Source: Phytohabitans rumicis (GTDB taxonomy: Bacteria; Actinomycetota; Actinomycetes; Mycobacteriales; Micromonosporaceae). From it: 64,000 bases of DNA. The number at the start of each line of letters is the position of its first letter. The first letter of the stretch is position 1. Position numbers and translations under genes: made by a program. The stretch lies in contig NZ_BLPG01000001.1 in NCBI RefSeq assembly GCF_011764445.1, positions 2,790,001 through 2,854,000 of the forward strand, written 5' to 3'. Below are positions 27,811 through 39,738 of this stretch, in pieces. Under the pieces are notes generated by a model, which was not told the origin of the DNA, ran no database searches, and worked only from the letters and a program-made list of their open reading frames with translations.

Positions 27811-28681
27811 AGACGACCTCCGGGCGGGCTCGGCCGTCGCGCTCCCGCACGACCGCCAGCAGCCCGCCGTCCGGAGCGAAGACCGCGTAGGGACCCGCAA
27901 GACCCGCCTCCGCGAGCGGCCCACCGTGCGACAACACCTTCGCCTCGTCGGACGACGCCTCGCGGGCGGCGAAGAACCGCCGGGCCGCCGCCGCCAGCGG
28001 CAGGTTGACCACGTCGGGGGCGACCTTCTCCAACTCCTCCAGCGTCGACGCCTCGGCCAGGGTGAAACCGCCCACCGCCGTACGCCGCAGCGCGGTCAGG
28101 TGCCCGCCCACGCCCAGCCCGGCGCCGAGGTCCCGGGCGATCGCCCGCACGTACGTCCCGGACGAGCACTCCACCTGTACGTCCACGTCGACCAGGTCGG
28201 CAGTGGGGCGCCGGATCGCCAGCAGGTCCAGCCGGGAGATCGTCACCGGGCGGGCGGCGAGGGCCACCTGCTCGCCCTCGCGTACCCGCTTGTAGGCGCG
28301 CTTGCCGTCGATCTTGATAGCGCTCACCGCGGACGGCACCTGCTGGATGTCGCCGGTGAGGGCGGCAAGCCCGGCACCGATCGCCTCGTCGGTGACGTGC
28401 CCGGCGGGCGCGGTGGCGACCACATCACCCTCGGCGTCGTCGGTGATCGTGCTCTGCCCCAACCGGATCGTCGCCGCATAGCCCTTGGCCGAGCCGATCA
28501 CGTACGTCAAGAGCCTGGTCCCTCTGCCCACACCGATAACCAGGACGCCGGTCGCCATCGGGTCGAGCGTGCCGCCATGCCCGACCCGCCGGGTACGCGC
28601 CAACCGCCGTACCCGCGCCACCACGTCGTGCGACGTCATCCCGCCCGGCTTGTCCACCACAACGAGCCCGTCTGTACTCAC
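27800..28681 (-). CDS. truB: tRNA pseudouridine(55) synthase
   Basis: Isomerises U55 in the T-loop of tRNAs; 293 residues. Catalytic Asp40 in GHGGTLDPMATGVL, the KGY(A)ATIRLG and PSAVSAIKIDGKRAYKR motifs, SSGTYVRAIARDLG, and a C-terminal PUA-like part. ATG 28681. It belongs to the rbfA-nrnA-truB-ribF series; the DUF559 cassette interrupts the series upstream and the bNACHT gene downstream, converging on its 3' end. Confidence 0.95.
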   Translation of the reverse strand: MSTDGLVVVDKPGGMTSHDVVARVRRLARTRRVGHGGTLDPMATGVLVIGVGRGTRLLTYVIGSAKGYAATIRLGQSTITDDAEGDVVATAPAGHVTDEAIGAGLAALTGDIQQVPSAVSAIKIDGKRAYKRVREGEQVALAARPVTISRLDLLAIRRPTADLVDVDVQVECSSGTYVRAIARDLGAGLGVGGHLTALRRTAVGGFTLAEASTLEELEKVAPDVVNLPLAAAARRFFAAREASSDEAKVLSHGGPLAEAGLAGPYAVFAPDGGLLAVVRERDGRARPEVVFTG

Positions 28682-28758
28682 GCCGCCAGCCTGCCAGACG
28701 CCGGGTCCCCCAAAACGACCGCCTCATGGCACCCTCGACCGCATGCCCAACGCAGATA

Positions 28759-28820
28759 TCAGTCAGATCTTGGTACAAAATCGTCGCCCTGACCACGATT
28801 TCGTACCAAGATCCGACTGA
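28759..28820. repeat. Palindrome bounding the DUF559 gene, 5' side
   Basis: 26-bp arms at 28759-28784 (core CAGATCTTGGTAC) and 28795-28820, matching at 24 positions, around a 10-base loop. The right arm ends five bases before the start codon of the DUF559 gene. It shares GATCTTGGTAC / GTACCAAGATC with the palindrome after that gene. Confidence 0.9.
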
Positions 28821-28824
28821 TGTG

Positions 28825-29757
28825 ATGCCGCTGCCGTCGGATGAGGCGGACGAGTTGACCTGGCTGCTGTTCCGGCAGGACAGCGTGGTGTCGTGGGCGC
28901 AGGCGCGAAGGTTCCTGACCGAGGCCGCTATCCGGCACCGCCTCGCCTCCGGCCGGTGGCGCCGGGTGCACCGAAAGGTGTACGTCACGCACAGCGGTCC
29001 GGTCGGCCCGGAGCAGCAGCAGTGGATCGCCGTGCTGGCAGCGGGCGACGGCGCGGTCATCGCCGGCGGTACGGCGCTGGACGGTTACGGCCTGCACCGC
29101 TACGCCGGCCCCGGCATCCATGTGCTGTTGCCCGCTGATCGGCAGGCCCGCACCGTCCCACGCGGTGTGGTCGTGCACCGGACCACCGTGCTGCCCGCCG
29201 AAGACGTCCACGCGATGGCCGCGCCGCCGCGCACGATGCCGCCGCGGTCGGTGGTCGACGCCGCCGCGTGGGCCGGATCCGACGACGCGGCCTGCGCGAT
29301 CGTCGCCGCGGCGTTCGGCCGGCATCTGGTCACCGTCGAGGAGATCACAGCGGTCCTCGACCGGCTGCCCCGCGCCCGCCGGCGAGCCGTGATCGCGGCT
29401 ACCGCCTTGGACGCCGCGGGCGGATCCCATTCGCTGGCCGAGTTGGACTACCTCCGGCTGGGCCGCCGGTACGGACTGCCCGAACCCAGCCGGCAGGTGG
29501 TCCGCCGTGACGCGAGCGGTAAGCGCCGCTACCTGGACGTCTACTACGAACAGTGGGGCGTCCACGTCGAGATCGACGGCGCCCAACACAACGACCCCCG
29601 CCATCAGTGGGCCGACATGAGGCGCCAGAACGAACTCTGGATCAAAGGCGACCGTGTCCTGCGCTTCCCCGCCCACCTGGCCCGACACCGCCCCGCCGAA
29701 CTCTTCGCCCAGGTCCGCGCCGCCCTGATTGCCGCCGGTTGGCAGCCTCCCCGCTAG
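28825..29757 (+). CDS. AbiEi-like / DUF559 protein with PDDEXK-type C-terminus
   Basis: 310 residues. The N-terminal part (about 1-90) resembles the AbiEi-type winged-helix segment (SWAQARRFLTEAAIRHRLASG, starting SWAQARRF; RWRRVHRKVYVTHSGP), a middle part resembles AbiEi C-terminal region (GGTALDGYGLHRY), and the end is DUF559, related to very-short-patch-repair-like nucleases, with YLDVYYEQWGVHVEIDGAQH and WIKGDRVLRFPAHLA. Asp, Glu and a late Lys in that pattern fit a PDDEXK active site. Start ATG 28825. The gene fits exactly between two related palindromes and sits as an insert between truB and the MATE gene. Often annotated as an AbiEi-family antitoxin, but no AbiEii toxin is next to it. 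Function unknown. Confidence 0.78.
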   Translation: MPLPSDEADELTWLLFRQDSVVSWAQARRFLTEAAIRHRLASGRWRRVHRKVYVTHSGPVGPEQQQWIAVLAAGDGAVIAGGTALDGYGLHRYAGPGIHVLLPADRQARTVPRGVVVHRTTVLPAEDVHAMAAPPRTMPPRSVVDAAAWAGSDDAACAIVAAAFGRHLVTVEEITAVLDRLPRARRRAVIAATALDAAGGSHSLAELDYLRLGRRYGLPEPSRQVVRRDASGKRRYLDVYYEQWGVHVEIDGAQHNDPRHQWADMRRQNELWIKGDRVLRFPAHLARHRPAELFAQVRAALIAAGWQPPR

Positions 29758-29807
29758 ATCTTGGTACGCCACCGCTGCCCCAGCCAAGATTGCGTACCAA
29801 GATCTAG
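29754..29807. repeat. Palindrome bounding the DUF559 gene, 3' side
   Basis: Perfect 16-bp arms CTAGATCTTGGTACGC (29754-29769) and 29792-29807. The DUF559 stop codon TAG is part of the left arm, and the MATE gene ends three bases after the right arm. Shares its core with the palindrome at 28759-28820. Confidence 0.9.
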
Positions 29808-29809
29808 AG

Positions 29810-31096
29810 CTAGCGGACGGCGCCTACCACGGCCCAGGCGCCGGTGCGCATGCGGAGGAGCAGGGTGGCCAAGCGTAGGACGATGAAGAGCGCCAGCCCG
29901 GCCCAGATGCCGCCCAGCCCGGCGTCCACCGCGTACGCCAGCCAGATCGCGGGCAGGAACCCGCCCACCGCCGCCACGATCGTCGCGTTGCGCAGGTAGC
30001 GGGCGTCGCCGGCGCCGATGAGCACGCCGTCGAGGGCGTACACGACGCCGGCCAGCGGCAGCAGGCTCACGAACCACGGCCACGCCACCATGGCCTGCTC
30101 GACCACGACGGGATCGCTCGTGAACCAGCCCGGCACCACGCCCGCCCCGGCGCCGATGAGCACCGCGAACCCGGCCCCGCACACCCCGCCGAGCAGCGCG
30201 ATGCGCCGCCCCAGTTCACGCGCCTCGCCGTCGTGGCCGGCCCCGAGGGCGGCGCCCACCAGGGACTGTGCCGCGATCGCCACCGCGTCCAGGGCCAGCG
30301 CGCAGAAGTACCACAGCTGGATGGCGATCTGGTGGGCGGCGACCACCGCGTCGCCGAAGCGGGCCGCGACCGCCGTCGCGGACAGGAAGCTGGCCTGGAA
30401 CGCGGCACCTCGGATCAGCAGGTCGCGCCCGAGCACGAGCTGCTGGCCGATCACCGACGGGTGCGGCCGCAGCGACACGCGCTCGGCCACCAGGGCCCAC
30501 GCGAAGAGGCCGCCGGACGCGGTCTGGGCCACCACGTTCGCCACCGCCGAGCCGGTCAGGCCGAACCCCAGCGGGTACACCAGAAGCGGACAGAGCACGG
30601 CGGACAGCACGTTGGCGCCCAACACGTAGTACAGCGGGCGCCGGGTGTCCTGGACGCCGCGCATCCAGCCGTTGCCGGCGGCCGCGAGCAGAAGGCCAGG
30701 GGCGCCCAGGGCCGCGATCCGCAGCCAGTCCGCGGCCGCGCCGGCCACGTCGGTGTCGCCACCGGCGAGGGTACGCACCAGCGGTCCGGCCGCCACCTGC
30801 ATGCCGACCGCGAGGGCCAGTCCGGACCCGAACGCGAGCCAGGACGCCTGCACGCCCTCGGCGACGGCGGCCGCGCGGTCGCCCGCGCCGTAGCGGCGGG
30901 CGGCTCGCCCGGTCGTCCCGTACGCCATGACGGCGCCGAGCCAGGCGGCGACCGACATGACCGTGCCGCCGATGGCGACCGCGGCGAGCGGGAGGCGGCC
31001 GAGATGTCCGACGACCGCCGTGTCCACGAGCACGTAGAGCGGCTCGGCGGCCAGAACGATCAGCGCGGGGAACGCGAGTGCGGCGATCCGGCGCAG
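29810..31096 (-). CDS. MATE-family efflux transporter (DinF-like)
   Basis: Multidrug/cation antiporter of about 428 residues with 12 predicted membrane segments; family features VDTAVVGHLGRLPLAAVAIGG (first part), NGWMRGVQDTRRPLYYV and AIQLWYFCALALDAVAIAAQSLVG. The first in-frame GTG is at 31033, but the 21 codons before it encode RRIAALAFPALIV and AAEPLY, the conserved first helix. No ATG, GTG or TTG is available in that frame, so I place the start at CTG 31096; a lost base near the true start is as likely. It belongs to the rbfA-truB series. Confidence 0.85.
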   Translation of the reverse strand: MRRIAALAFPALIVLAAEPLYVLVDTAVVGHLGRLPLAAVAIGGTVMSVAAWLGAVMAYGTTGRAARRYGAGDRAAAVAEGVQASWLAFGSGLALAVGMQVAAGPLVRTLAGGDTDVAGAAADWLRIAALGAPGLLLAAAGNGWMRGVQDTRRPLYYVLGANVLSAVLCPLLVYPLGFGLTGSAVANVVAQTASGGLFAWALVAERVSLRPHPSVIGQQLVLGRDLLIRGAAFQASFLSATAVAARFGDAVVAAHQIAIQLWYFCALALDAVAIAAQSLVGAALGAGHDGEARELGRRIALLGGVCGAGFAVLIGAGAGVVPGWFTSDPVVVEQAMVAWPWFVSLLPLAGVVYALDGVLIGAGDARYLRNATIVAAVGGFLPAIWLAYAVDAGLGGIWAGLALFIVLRLATLLLRMRTGAWAVVGAVR

Positions 31097-31107
31097 GGAG
31101 TACGTGC

Positions 31108-31341
31108 CTACTGGCGGGTGTCCATCGAGGTCTGCAGTGCGCGGCGAGCCTGCTCGCGCGCCTCATCGGTGGTTTCGGGCTTGGGCTTGGCAGCCATGAT
31201 GTCGGGATCCTCCCAGGGTGTGCGGCGGGCGCCACACATCGGGCAGTTTCGAGATGCACCGGAAACTGCCACGTCCGGGATCGCCGGAGCGACAAGGTGC
31301 AGGCCCGGGTCGATCAGACCCTGGAGGCGGTACTCAGCCAA
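31108..31341 (-). CDS. Small hypothetical protein
   Basis: A 77-codon ORF ending 12 bases before the MATE coding region. It contains CPMC near residue 33 and a charged C-terminus MAAKPKPETTDEAREQARRA. The C-terminal 29 residues could be a gene of their own, starting at ATG 31197. I do not recognise it; the position in the operon-like series supports expression. Confidence 0.45.
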   Translation of the reverse strand: MAEYRLQGLIDPGLHLVAPAIPDVAVSGASRNCPMCGARRTPWEDPDIMAAKPKPETTDEAREQARRALQTSMDTRQ

Positions 31342-31396
31342 GTTAGCGTTAAGTCAGGTGGGCGCGCTCCCGGTTCCCGCAATACGGACGGGTAAG

Positions 31397-31591
31397 TCAC
31401 CGAGCGAGAAAATGCCAACCAACCCACCACCACAACCCGATCAAGACAAGACGCCCCACCGGCACGCGCCAGACCTCGTACGCGAGCAGGCGTACGCACA
31501 GGTCGGCCAGCGTGGGGATCCGGGAGCGCCGGGCGGCGATCTCCACGGCGGCGAACAGCACCAGGATCAGCACGAAGGCGAGCGCGATCAT
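31397..31591 (-). CDS. DUF6186-like small membrane protein
   Basis: 64 residues: one membrane segment at 2-18 (ALAFVLILVLFAAVEIAAR), the segment RRSRIPTLADLC, and the Trp-rich C-terminus LWWWVGWHFLAR, which I recognise from DUF6186 proteins of Micromonosporaceae and relatives. ATG 31591 overlaps the preceding stop as ATGA. Function unknown. Confidence 0.7.
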   Translation of the reverse strand: MIALAFVLILVLFAAVEIAARRSRIPTLADLCVRLLAYEVWRVPVGRLVLIGLWWWVGWHFLAR

Positions 31592-31941
31592 CGCCGCACC
31601 AGCCACCAGAACGCGGCCAGCCACCCGAAATAGCCCAGCGACCGGCCCACCGCGCCCTCCAGGAGCGGGTCCGCCATCAGCGAGATGGTCAGCGACCCGG
31701 TCAGGTACGTCGTCGCCTCCAGCACCGCGAACAGCCCCGCGGGCAGCAGCCACCACGCGGCGGCCCGGTCGAGCGGGGCCATACTTGCTGGCGCTCGCTC
31801 CGCTCGCGCCCTGTCCCGCCGGCCCAGCCAGATCAGCAACCCGCCGGTGCCGAGGACGTAGAGGGTGGCCCAGGTCGAGAAGCTCGGCAGCTGGCCGCCC
31901 ACCAGCGCGAGCGCCGCGAGCAGCGCCGCCCGGCCGATCAA
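31588..31941 (-). CDS. Small membrane protein of unknown family
   Basis: 117 residues with about three membrane segments (LIGRAALLAALALVGGQL, TLYVLGTGGLLIWLG, WWLLPAGLFAVLEATTYLTG). The start TTG 31941 overlaps the nrnA stop as TTGA, and its own stop overlaps the DUF6186 start, so it is translationally coupled on both sides. I do not recognise the family. Confidence 0.7.
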   Translation of the reverse strand: MIGRAALLAALALVGGQLPSFSTWATLYVLGTGGLLIWLGRRDRARAERAPASMAPLDRAAAWWLLPAGLFAVLEATTYLTGSLTISLMADPLLEGAVGRSLGYFGWLAAFWWLVRR

Positions 31942-32977
31942 GCCGCCAGCTGGGCCCGGATCGAGGCCACCACGTCGCCCACCGACCCGCGCCCGGTGAA
32001 GCCGGCCGCCAACCGGTGCCCGCCGCCGCCAAGCGCCACCGCGACCCGGCTGACGTCGACCGCGCCCTTGCTGCGCATCGACACCGCCCACTCGGCCTCG
32101 CCGACCTGCTTGACCACGCAGCTCACGTCGGCCTCGGCGGCGATCCGTACGGAGTCGATGAGCGGCTCCAGCACGTACGGCTGCTGGCCGTACCGGGCGA
32201 GGTCGTCGAGCGTCGCGTACGTCCAGACCAGCCCCACCCCGCCGGCGGCCTCCGGCTCGAGTTGGGCGCGCTGGAGCACGTCGCCGTAGAGGCGTACCGC
32301 GCCGAAGGGCCGGGTGTCGAAGACCCGGCGGGAAATCTCGCCGGGGCTGATGCCCGCCGCGATCAACCGGGCGGCCATCTCGTGCACCGCCGGCGTGGTC
32401 ATGTCGAACCGGAACGAGCCGGTGTCGGTGGCCAGCGCGACGTACAGGCACTCGGCGATCTCCGGATCGAGCGCCACGCCGAGCCGCGCGAGCAGGCCCT
32501 CGGCGACCACGGACGTGGCGGCCGCGCCCGGGTCGACCAGGTGGATCCCGCCGAACCGCGTGTTGGACGCATGGTGGTCAAGCACGATCGCGGCGCCGGC
32601 CGTGTCGAGCCGGTCGACCAGGTCACCCAGCCGCGAGGCGCTGGCCGCGTCGAAGCAGAGCAGCACGTCCGGGGCCGGGAACACCGCCGCGGCCGGCACC
32701 AGCAGGTCGAGGCCGGGCAGCCAGCGGAACGGCTCGGGCACGACCGGCGGCGAGCCGGCCCCGGGAACGTCGCCTGCAGGTTGTGGAACCCGAGCCGGCG
32801 CAGCCCCAGCGCGACGCCCAGCATGCTGCCGAGCGCGTCACCGTCCGGGTTGACGTGGCAGACCAGCAGCACCTGCGCGTCCTGAGGCAGGGCCCGGACG
32901 GCTCCGACGGCCGCCTCCCACTCGTCCGGGGAGGGCACGGACGTGTCCGGCGCGGGCGCCTCGGCGAGGGCCGTCAC
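31938..32977 (-). CDS. DHH/DHHA1 phosphoesterase, NrnA-like (frameshifted as read)
   Basis: 346 residues after one base is restored. Bifunctional oligoribonuclease/pAp-phosphatase type: VCHVNPDGDALGS near 40, the DHH motif in IVLDHHASN near 130, ATDTGSFRFD, and the DHHA1 GGGHRLAAGF near the C-terminus. It degrades nano-RNAs and 3'-phosphoadenosine 5'-phosphate. The break is in CCCC at 32759-32762 (ATFPG then AGSPPVVPEPFRW). GTG 32977 overlaps the rbfA stop as GTGA. Confidence 0.9.
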
Positions 32978-33405
32978 TGCTCTTCCTCGTCCTTCTCGAC
33001 GTAGGGGTTGGCGTCCCCCGCGTAGGCGGCGCCGGCCGCCATCCGCTGCACCTCCGCGTCCGCCGAGCGGGCCTTCTCCAGCAGATCGTCGATGTGCTTC
33101 ACGTTCTCCTGCACGTCGTCGTGGATGAACGTCAGCGTCGGCGAGTGCCGCAGCCCGAGCGCCTTGCCCACCGTGCTGCGCAGCATCCCCTTGGCGCTGT
33201 CGAGCGCGGCGGCGGTGCCCGCCTGGGCGGCGGCGTCACCGAGCACGGTGTAGAAGACCGTGGCGTCGCGCAGGTCGGCGGTGATCCGCGCGTCGGTAAT
33301 CGTGATCATGCCAAGCCGGGGGTCCTTGATCTGGGTACGCACCACCGAAGCGACCAACTCCCGCACGCGTTCCGCGTGCCGGCGTACCTTGGCCGGGTCC
33401 GTCAT
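32974..33405 (-). CDS. rbfA: 30S ribosome-binding factor A
   Basis: 143 residues. KH-fold 30S maturation factor; family features AERVRELVASVVRTQIKDPRLG, starting AERVREL, then LRDATVFYTVLGD and LRHSPTLTFIHDD. The start is MTDPAKVRRH at 33405, with GGAGGTGG just upstream. Acidic C-terminal tail. Standard place after infB/DUF503 and before nrnA. Confidence 0.95.
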   Translation of the reverse strand: MTDPAKVRRHAERVRELVASVVRTQIKDPRLGMITITDARITADLRDATVFYTVLGDAAAQAGTAAALDSAKGMLRSTVGKALGLRHSPTLTFIHDDVQENVKHIDDLLEKARSADAEVQRMAAGAAYAGDANPYVEKDEEEQ

Positions 33406-33462
33406 CTCGCCACCTCCGAGGCATCCTGCACCCCTGAACACTACCTGTGTGAGCTGGACGGA

Positions 33463-33756
33463 TCAGTCCTCGTCCCCGCGTAGCCGCCGCCTCACGGACA
33501 GCAGTTCGATCTCGGGCCGGCCGGCCATCAGGCGCTCGCAGGAATCCAGCACGTCGCCGACGTGACCGGCCTCCGCGGCCACCACCGCGACCCCGATCTC
33601 GGCACGCCCGTGCCGGTCCAGCGCCCCCACCTCGGCCGCCGACACCTCGAACTTGCGCAACGCCGCCACGATCGGCCGCACGTACGACCGCTTCGCCTTC
33701 AGGGACCGGGAGTCACCCGGGAGCAGCACATCAAAGACCGCCGTACCTGTGTACAC
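33463..33756 (-). CDS. DUF503 protein
   Basis: 97-residue DUF503 (YlxP-like) protein with YTGTAVFDVLLPGDSRSLKAKR at the N-terminus (starting YTGTAVF), EVGALDRHGRAEIGVAVVA in the middle. YlxP-type proteins lie between infB and rbfA in most Gram-positives and are linked to 30S assembly. GTG 33756 follows the preceding gene by 11 bases. Confidence 0.9.
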   Translation of the reverse strand: MYTGTAVFDVLLPGDSRSLKAKRSYVRPIVAALRKFEVSAAEVGALDRHGRAEIGVAVVAAEAGHVGDVLDSCERLMAGRPEIELLSVRRRLRGDED

Positions 33757-33767
33757 GGCGATTGAGG

Positions 33768-34157
33768 CTACGCGACGGCGGACCGCCCCGCGACGATGAT
33801 TGGCGACGGCTCCTCGGGGATCGGCGCGGCGCCCGCGCCCAGCGTTGGGAGGGGCCGGCGCGGCTTCCCGGCCCCGGCGCTGCCACCCCGGCCGGGGTAG
33901 ACGTACAGCCCGTTGACCGGGTCCGGGACGGCGTCCAGGGCGGCCCGCACACCGGGCAGGTCACGGAAGCGCTGCCAGTCGTCCGGCTGCTTGAACGCGA
34001 TCTCCAGAACCAGGCCCCACGGCCGCTCCACCCAGTTCCAGTCGCGGGAACCGTGGGTGGCCGCCATCTCGAAGAGCGCCTCGCCGTGCGCGTCGCGCCA
34101 GCGCTCGGCCGAGAACTCGCCGTCCCGCACCTCGATCGACCACCAGTGCCGCGCCAT
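33768..34157 (-). CDS. Conserved actinobacterial hypothetical protein
   Basis: 129 residues; soluble, with MARHWWSIEVRDGEFSAERW at the N-terminus and RDWNWVERPWGLVLEIAFK in the middle, then a Pro/Ala-rich tail that looks disordered. I do not recognise a named domain. It lies eight bases after the methyltransferase gene and before DUF503, within the infB operon region. Confidence 0.7.
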   Translation of the reverse strand: MARHWWSIEVRDGEFSAERWRDAHGEALFEMAATHGSRDWNWVERPWGLVLEIAFKQPDDWQRFRDLPGVRAALDAVPDPVNGLYVYPGRGGSAGAGKPRRPLPTLGAGAAPIPEEPSPIIVAGRSAVA

Positions 34158-34165
34158 GGCAACCC

Positions 34166-35201
34166 CTAGACGGGTTTGCGGGCGACCAGGATGTCCCTCG
34201 TGATGGCCTGGTCCACCCAGTGCCCGAAACCACGGTACGTCGGGGTATCGATCGGCTGCATGCCAACATCGACGAAGATTTTGGCGGCGTCCTCGCGGCT
34301 GGCGACGTGGGTGTTCCACGAGATGCCGAGCGCACCGCCGGGGCGTAGCAGCGCGGCCCAGCCGGGCGCGGCCGCCGCGAGCAGGTCCAGCGGCCGGCGC
34401 GACAATCCATTTTCCCGGGTACGGCTGCCGTGCGCCACGCCGTACGGGGCGTCCGCCACGATCACGTCCGCGCACCCGGTCTTGAGGAAGTCGCGGGCGT
34501 GCGTGGTGTCCGTGTGCAGCACGGTGACCCGCTGGGTGTCGCCGGCCCGGTAGTCGTCCTTCGTGGACGCCAGCACCGCCTCGAAGCGGCGCGCGACGAG
34601 CTTGCGGTCCCGGCGTACCGGCGTGATCTCGGCGGAGTGCTTGAGCCGCTTGCGCTTGAGCCAGGTACGCAGGAACGCCGCGTACGCGTCGACGTCCTTG
34701 CCGTCGAGTTCGACGCCGATGCCGTCGTACCCGTACATCAGGGCCTGGTTGAGGGTGGTGCCCCGGCCGCACAGCGGGTCGAGCACGGTGAGCCCGCCGT
34801 CGAGCATCCGGGGCGCCGAAGCCGACGCCAGCAGCGTGACGTTGAGCAGCAGCCGGGTGAACTGCTCGTTGGTCTTGCCGACGTACTTGGGGATGGTGAT
34901 CAGGTCGTCGTCGTACCGGGCCAGGGCCGCAGCGTGACCGGCCGGAGCAGGTCACCGCCCTGGAGGCAGAAGAGGGCGTACGCCGCCGACAGGTTGGACA
35001 GGTGGGCCACATCCCGGTCCGACAGGTCACCCCGAAAGGTGACGTACGGGACGCCACCCATCGAAGCTTCGCCAGCGTCGGAAATCGCCGAGTCGAGCAC
35101 GCCGGCCTCCGCGAACGCGGCCAGTTCCGCCTGGGTGAGGCGGCTGGCCGCGTCCGCGTAGACACGGTTCGCCGAGGGCGCGAGAAGGAGCGCGTAGGTG
35201 C

Positions 35202-35205
<4 letters not shown>
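34166..35205 (-). CDS. TRM11-like SAM-dependent RNA methyltransferase (frameshifted as read)
   Basis: 346 residues after one base is restored. SAM-binding motif [15 protein letters not shown] and catalytic-type motif [12 protein letters not shown] identify a TRM11/UPF0020-like N2-guanine methyltransferase, though the tRNA-binding THUMP domain is not evident. The break is near 34924-34926 in GGG (CCC on the coding strand): RPVTLRP then [21 protein letters not shown]. The coding reading extends to the end of infB, where only CTG 35205 (overlapping the infB stop as CTGA) is available as start; GTG 35100 would remove conserved N-terminal residues. Confidence 0.82.
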
Positions 35206-38243
<3,038 letters not shown>

Positions 38244-38350
38244 TGCACTCCTCACTCCGAGGTCGTGCGGGCGGCACCCGCAGCGACCTCACTCCTGCAC
38301 TTGAAGCCTGGTCATTTCAGCGACTTCATCGTGTGCTCATGTCGGTCGTC

Positions 38351-38671
38351 CTACCTTGCTCTTTGCGACCCTCGGCCGATCTGGTGATCGGTCGTAGTGG
38401 CTACCGCACGGATGTGCTCGGCCAGCCCGTCGGTGTCCAGGACACCCACGATGCGCAACGCCCGCCCGAAGGCACGGCGCCGCTCCGCCAGCGCGAGGCA
38501 AGCCGGATCAGGATGCAGATGCGCTCCCCGACCCGGCAGTCTACGGGCCGGATCCGGCGTGAGGCTGTGTCCAGCCTCACTGGGAACCGCTATGACCCGC
38601 AGCAACTCAGCGGCCGGCGCCCGCCGCCGGCAACCCACACAGGTGCGCACCGGCCGCGCACGTCGTACCAC
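38351..38671 (-). CDS. YlxR/DUF448 RNA-binding protein
   Basis: 106 residues with the YlxR signature RTCVGCRRRAPAAELLRVI at the N-terminus (starting RTCVGCR) and GRGAHLHPDPACL. YlxR (RnpM) is a nucleic-acid-associated protein found between nusA and infB and reported to modulate RNase P in Bacillus. Standard place here. Confidence 0.9.
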   Translation of the reverse strand: MVRRARPVRTCVGCRRRAPAAELLRVIAVPSEAGHSLTPDPARRLPGRGAHLHPDPACLALAERRRAFGRALRIVGVLDTDGLAEHIRAVATTTDHQIGRGSQRAR

Positions 38672-38685
38672 CCAGAAAGTCTACC

Positions 38686-39738
38686 CTATGCCCCGGCGAC
38701 CGCTCCGCCTGGCTCCGTTGCATGATCGCTACCACCGGATCTGCCCGGTCCGCCCGTGGACGCCGGCTCGTTGTCCGGCCGGATGTCGATCCGCCAGCCG
38801 GTCAACCGGGCGGCGAGGCGGGCGTTCTGCCCCTCCCGGCCGATCGCCAGCGAGAGCTGGAAGTCCGGCACGGTCACCCGGGCCGTGCGCGTCGCCGCGT
38901 CGATGACCTCCACGCGCAGCGCCTTGGCCGGTGACAGCGCGTTTCCCACGAACGTGGCGGGGTCGTCCGACCAGTCGATGATGTCGATCTTTTCGCCGTG
39001 CAACTCGCTCATCACCGCCCGGACCCGCTGGCCCATCGGTCCGATGCACGCGCCCTTCGCGTTCACGCCGGACGCCGTCGACCGCACCGCGATCTTGGTA
39101 CGGTGACCGGCCTCCCGCGCGATCGCGGCGATCTCGACCGTGCCGTCGGCGATCTCCGGCACCTCCAGCGCGAAGAGCTTCTTCACCAGATTCGGGTGCG
39201 AACGGGACAACGTGATCTGCGGGCCACGGAAGCCCTTGGCCACGTGCACCACGACGCAGCGGATCCGCTGACCGTGCGCGTAGATCTCGCCCGGCACCTG
39301 CTCGGAGTGCGGCAGCACCGCCTCCAGCTTGCCCAGGTCGACGGTGACGATGCCCTTCTCCGAACGGGCCTCGTGCGCCTGGACCACGCCGGTGACCAGG
39401 TCGCCGTCGCGGCCGACGTACTCGCCGAAGTGCACCTCGTCGGTGGCCTCGCGCAGCCGCTGGAGGATGACCTGCTTGGCGGTCATCGCGGCGATCCGGC
39501 CGAAGTCGTGCGGCGTGTCGTCCCACTCCCGGACGACGCTGCCGTCGGAGTCCAGCTCCTGGGCGTACACCAGCGCGGCCCCGGTCTTGCGGTCGATCTC
39601 CACCCGGGCGTGCGCCTCGGCACCCTCGGTGTGGCGGTACGCGGTCAGCAGCGCTGTCTCGATCGCCGCGAGGATCGTGTCGAACGGGATCTCCCGCTCA
39701 CGCTCGAGGGCGCGCAGCGCCGCGAGGTCGATGTTCAC
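38686..39738 (-). CDS. nusA: Transcription termination/antitermination factor NusA
   Basis: 350 residues: N-terminal RNA-polymerase-binding domain, S1 domain ([18 protein letters not shown]), and two KH domains including [16 protein letters not shown] and [19 protein letters not shown]. The C-terminal acidic repeats are lacking, as in other actinobacteria. GTG 39738 overlaps the rimP stop as GTGA. Confidence 0.96.
   Translation of the reverse strand: MNIDLAALRALEREREIPFDTILAAIETALLTAYRHTEGAEAHARVEIDRKTGAALVYAQELDSDGSVVREWDDTPHDFGRIAAMTAKQVILQRLREATDEVHFGEYVGRDGDLVTGVVQAHEARSEKGIVTVDLGKLEAVLPHSEQVPGEIYAHGQRIRCVVVHVAKGFRGPQITLSRSHPNLVKKLFALEVPEIADGTVEIAAIAREAGHRTKIAVRSTASGVNAKGACIGPMGQRVRAVMSELHGEKIDIIDWSDDPATFVGNALSPAKALRVEVIDAATRTARVTVPDFQLSLAIGREGQNARLAARLTGWRIDIRPDNEPASTGGPGRSGGSDHATEPGGAVAGA

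Noticed and set aside
28825-29757. Type IV toxin-antitoxin (AbiEi/AbiEii) system
   Set aside because: Only the AbiEi-like gene is present; no AbiEii nucleotidyltransferase toxin lies next to it. The nucleotidyltransferase gene at 46314 is 17 kb away and unrelated in position.
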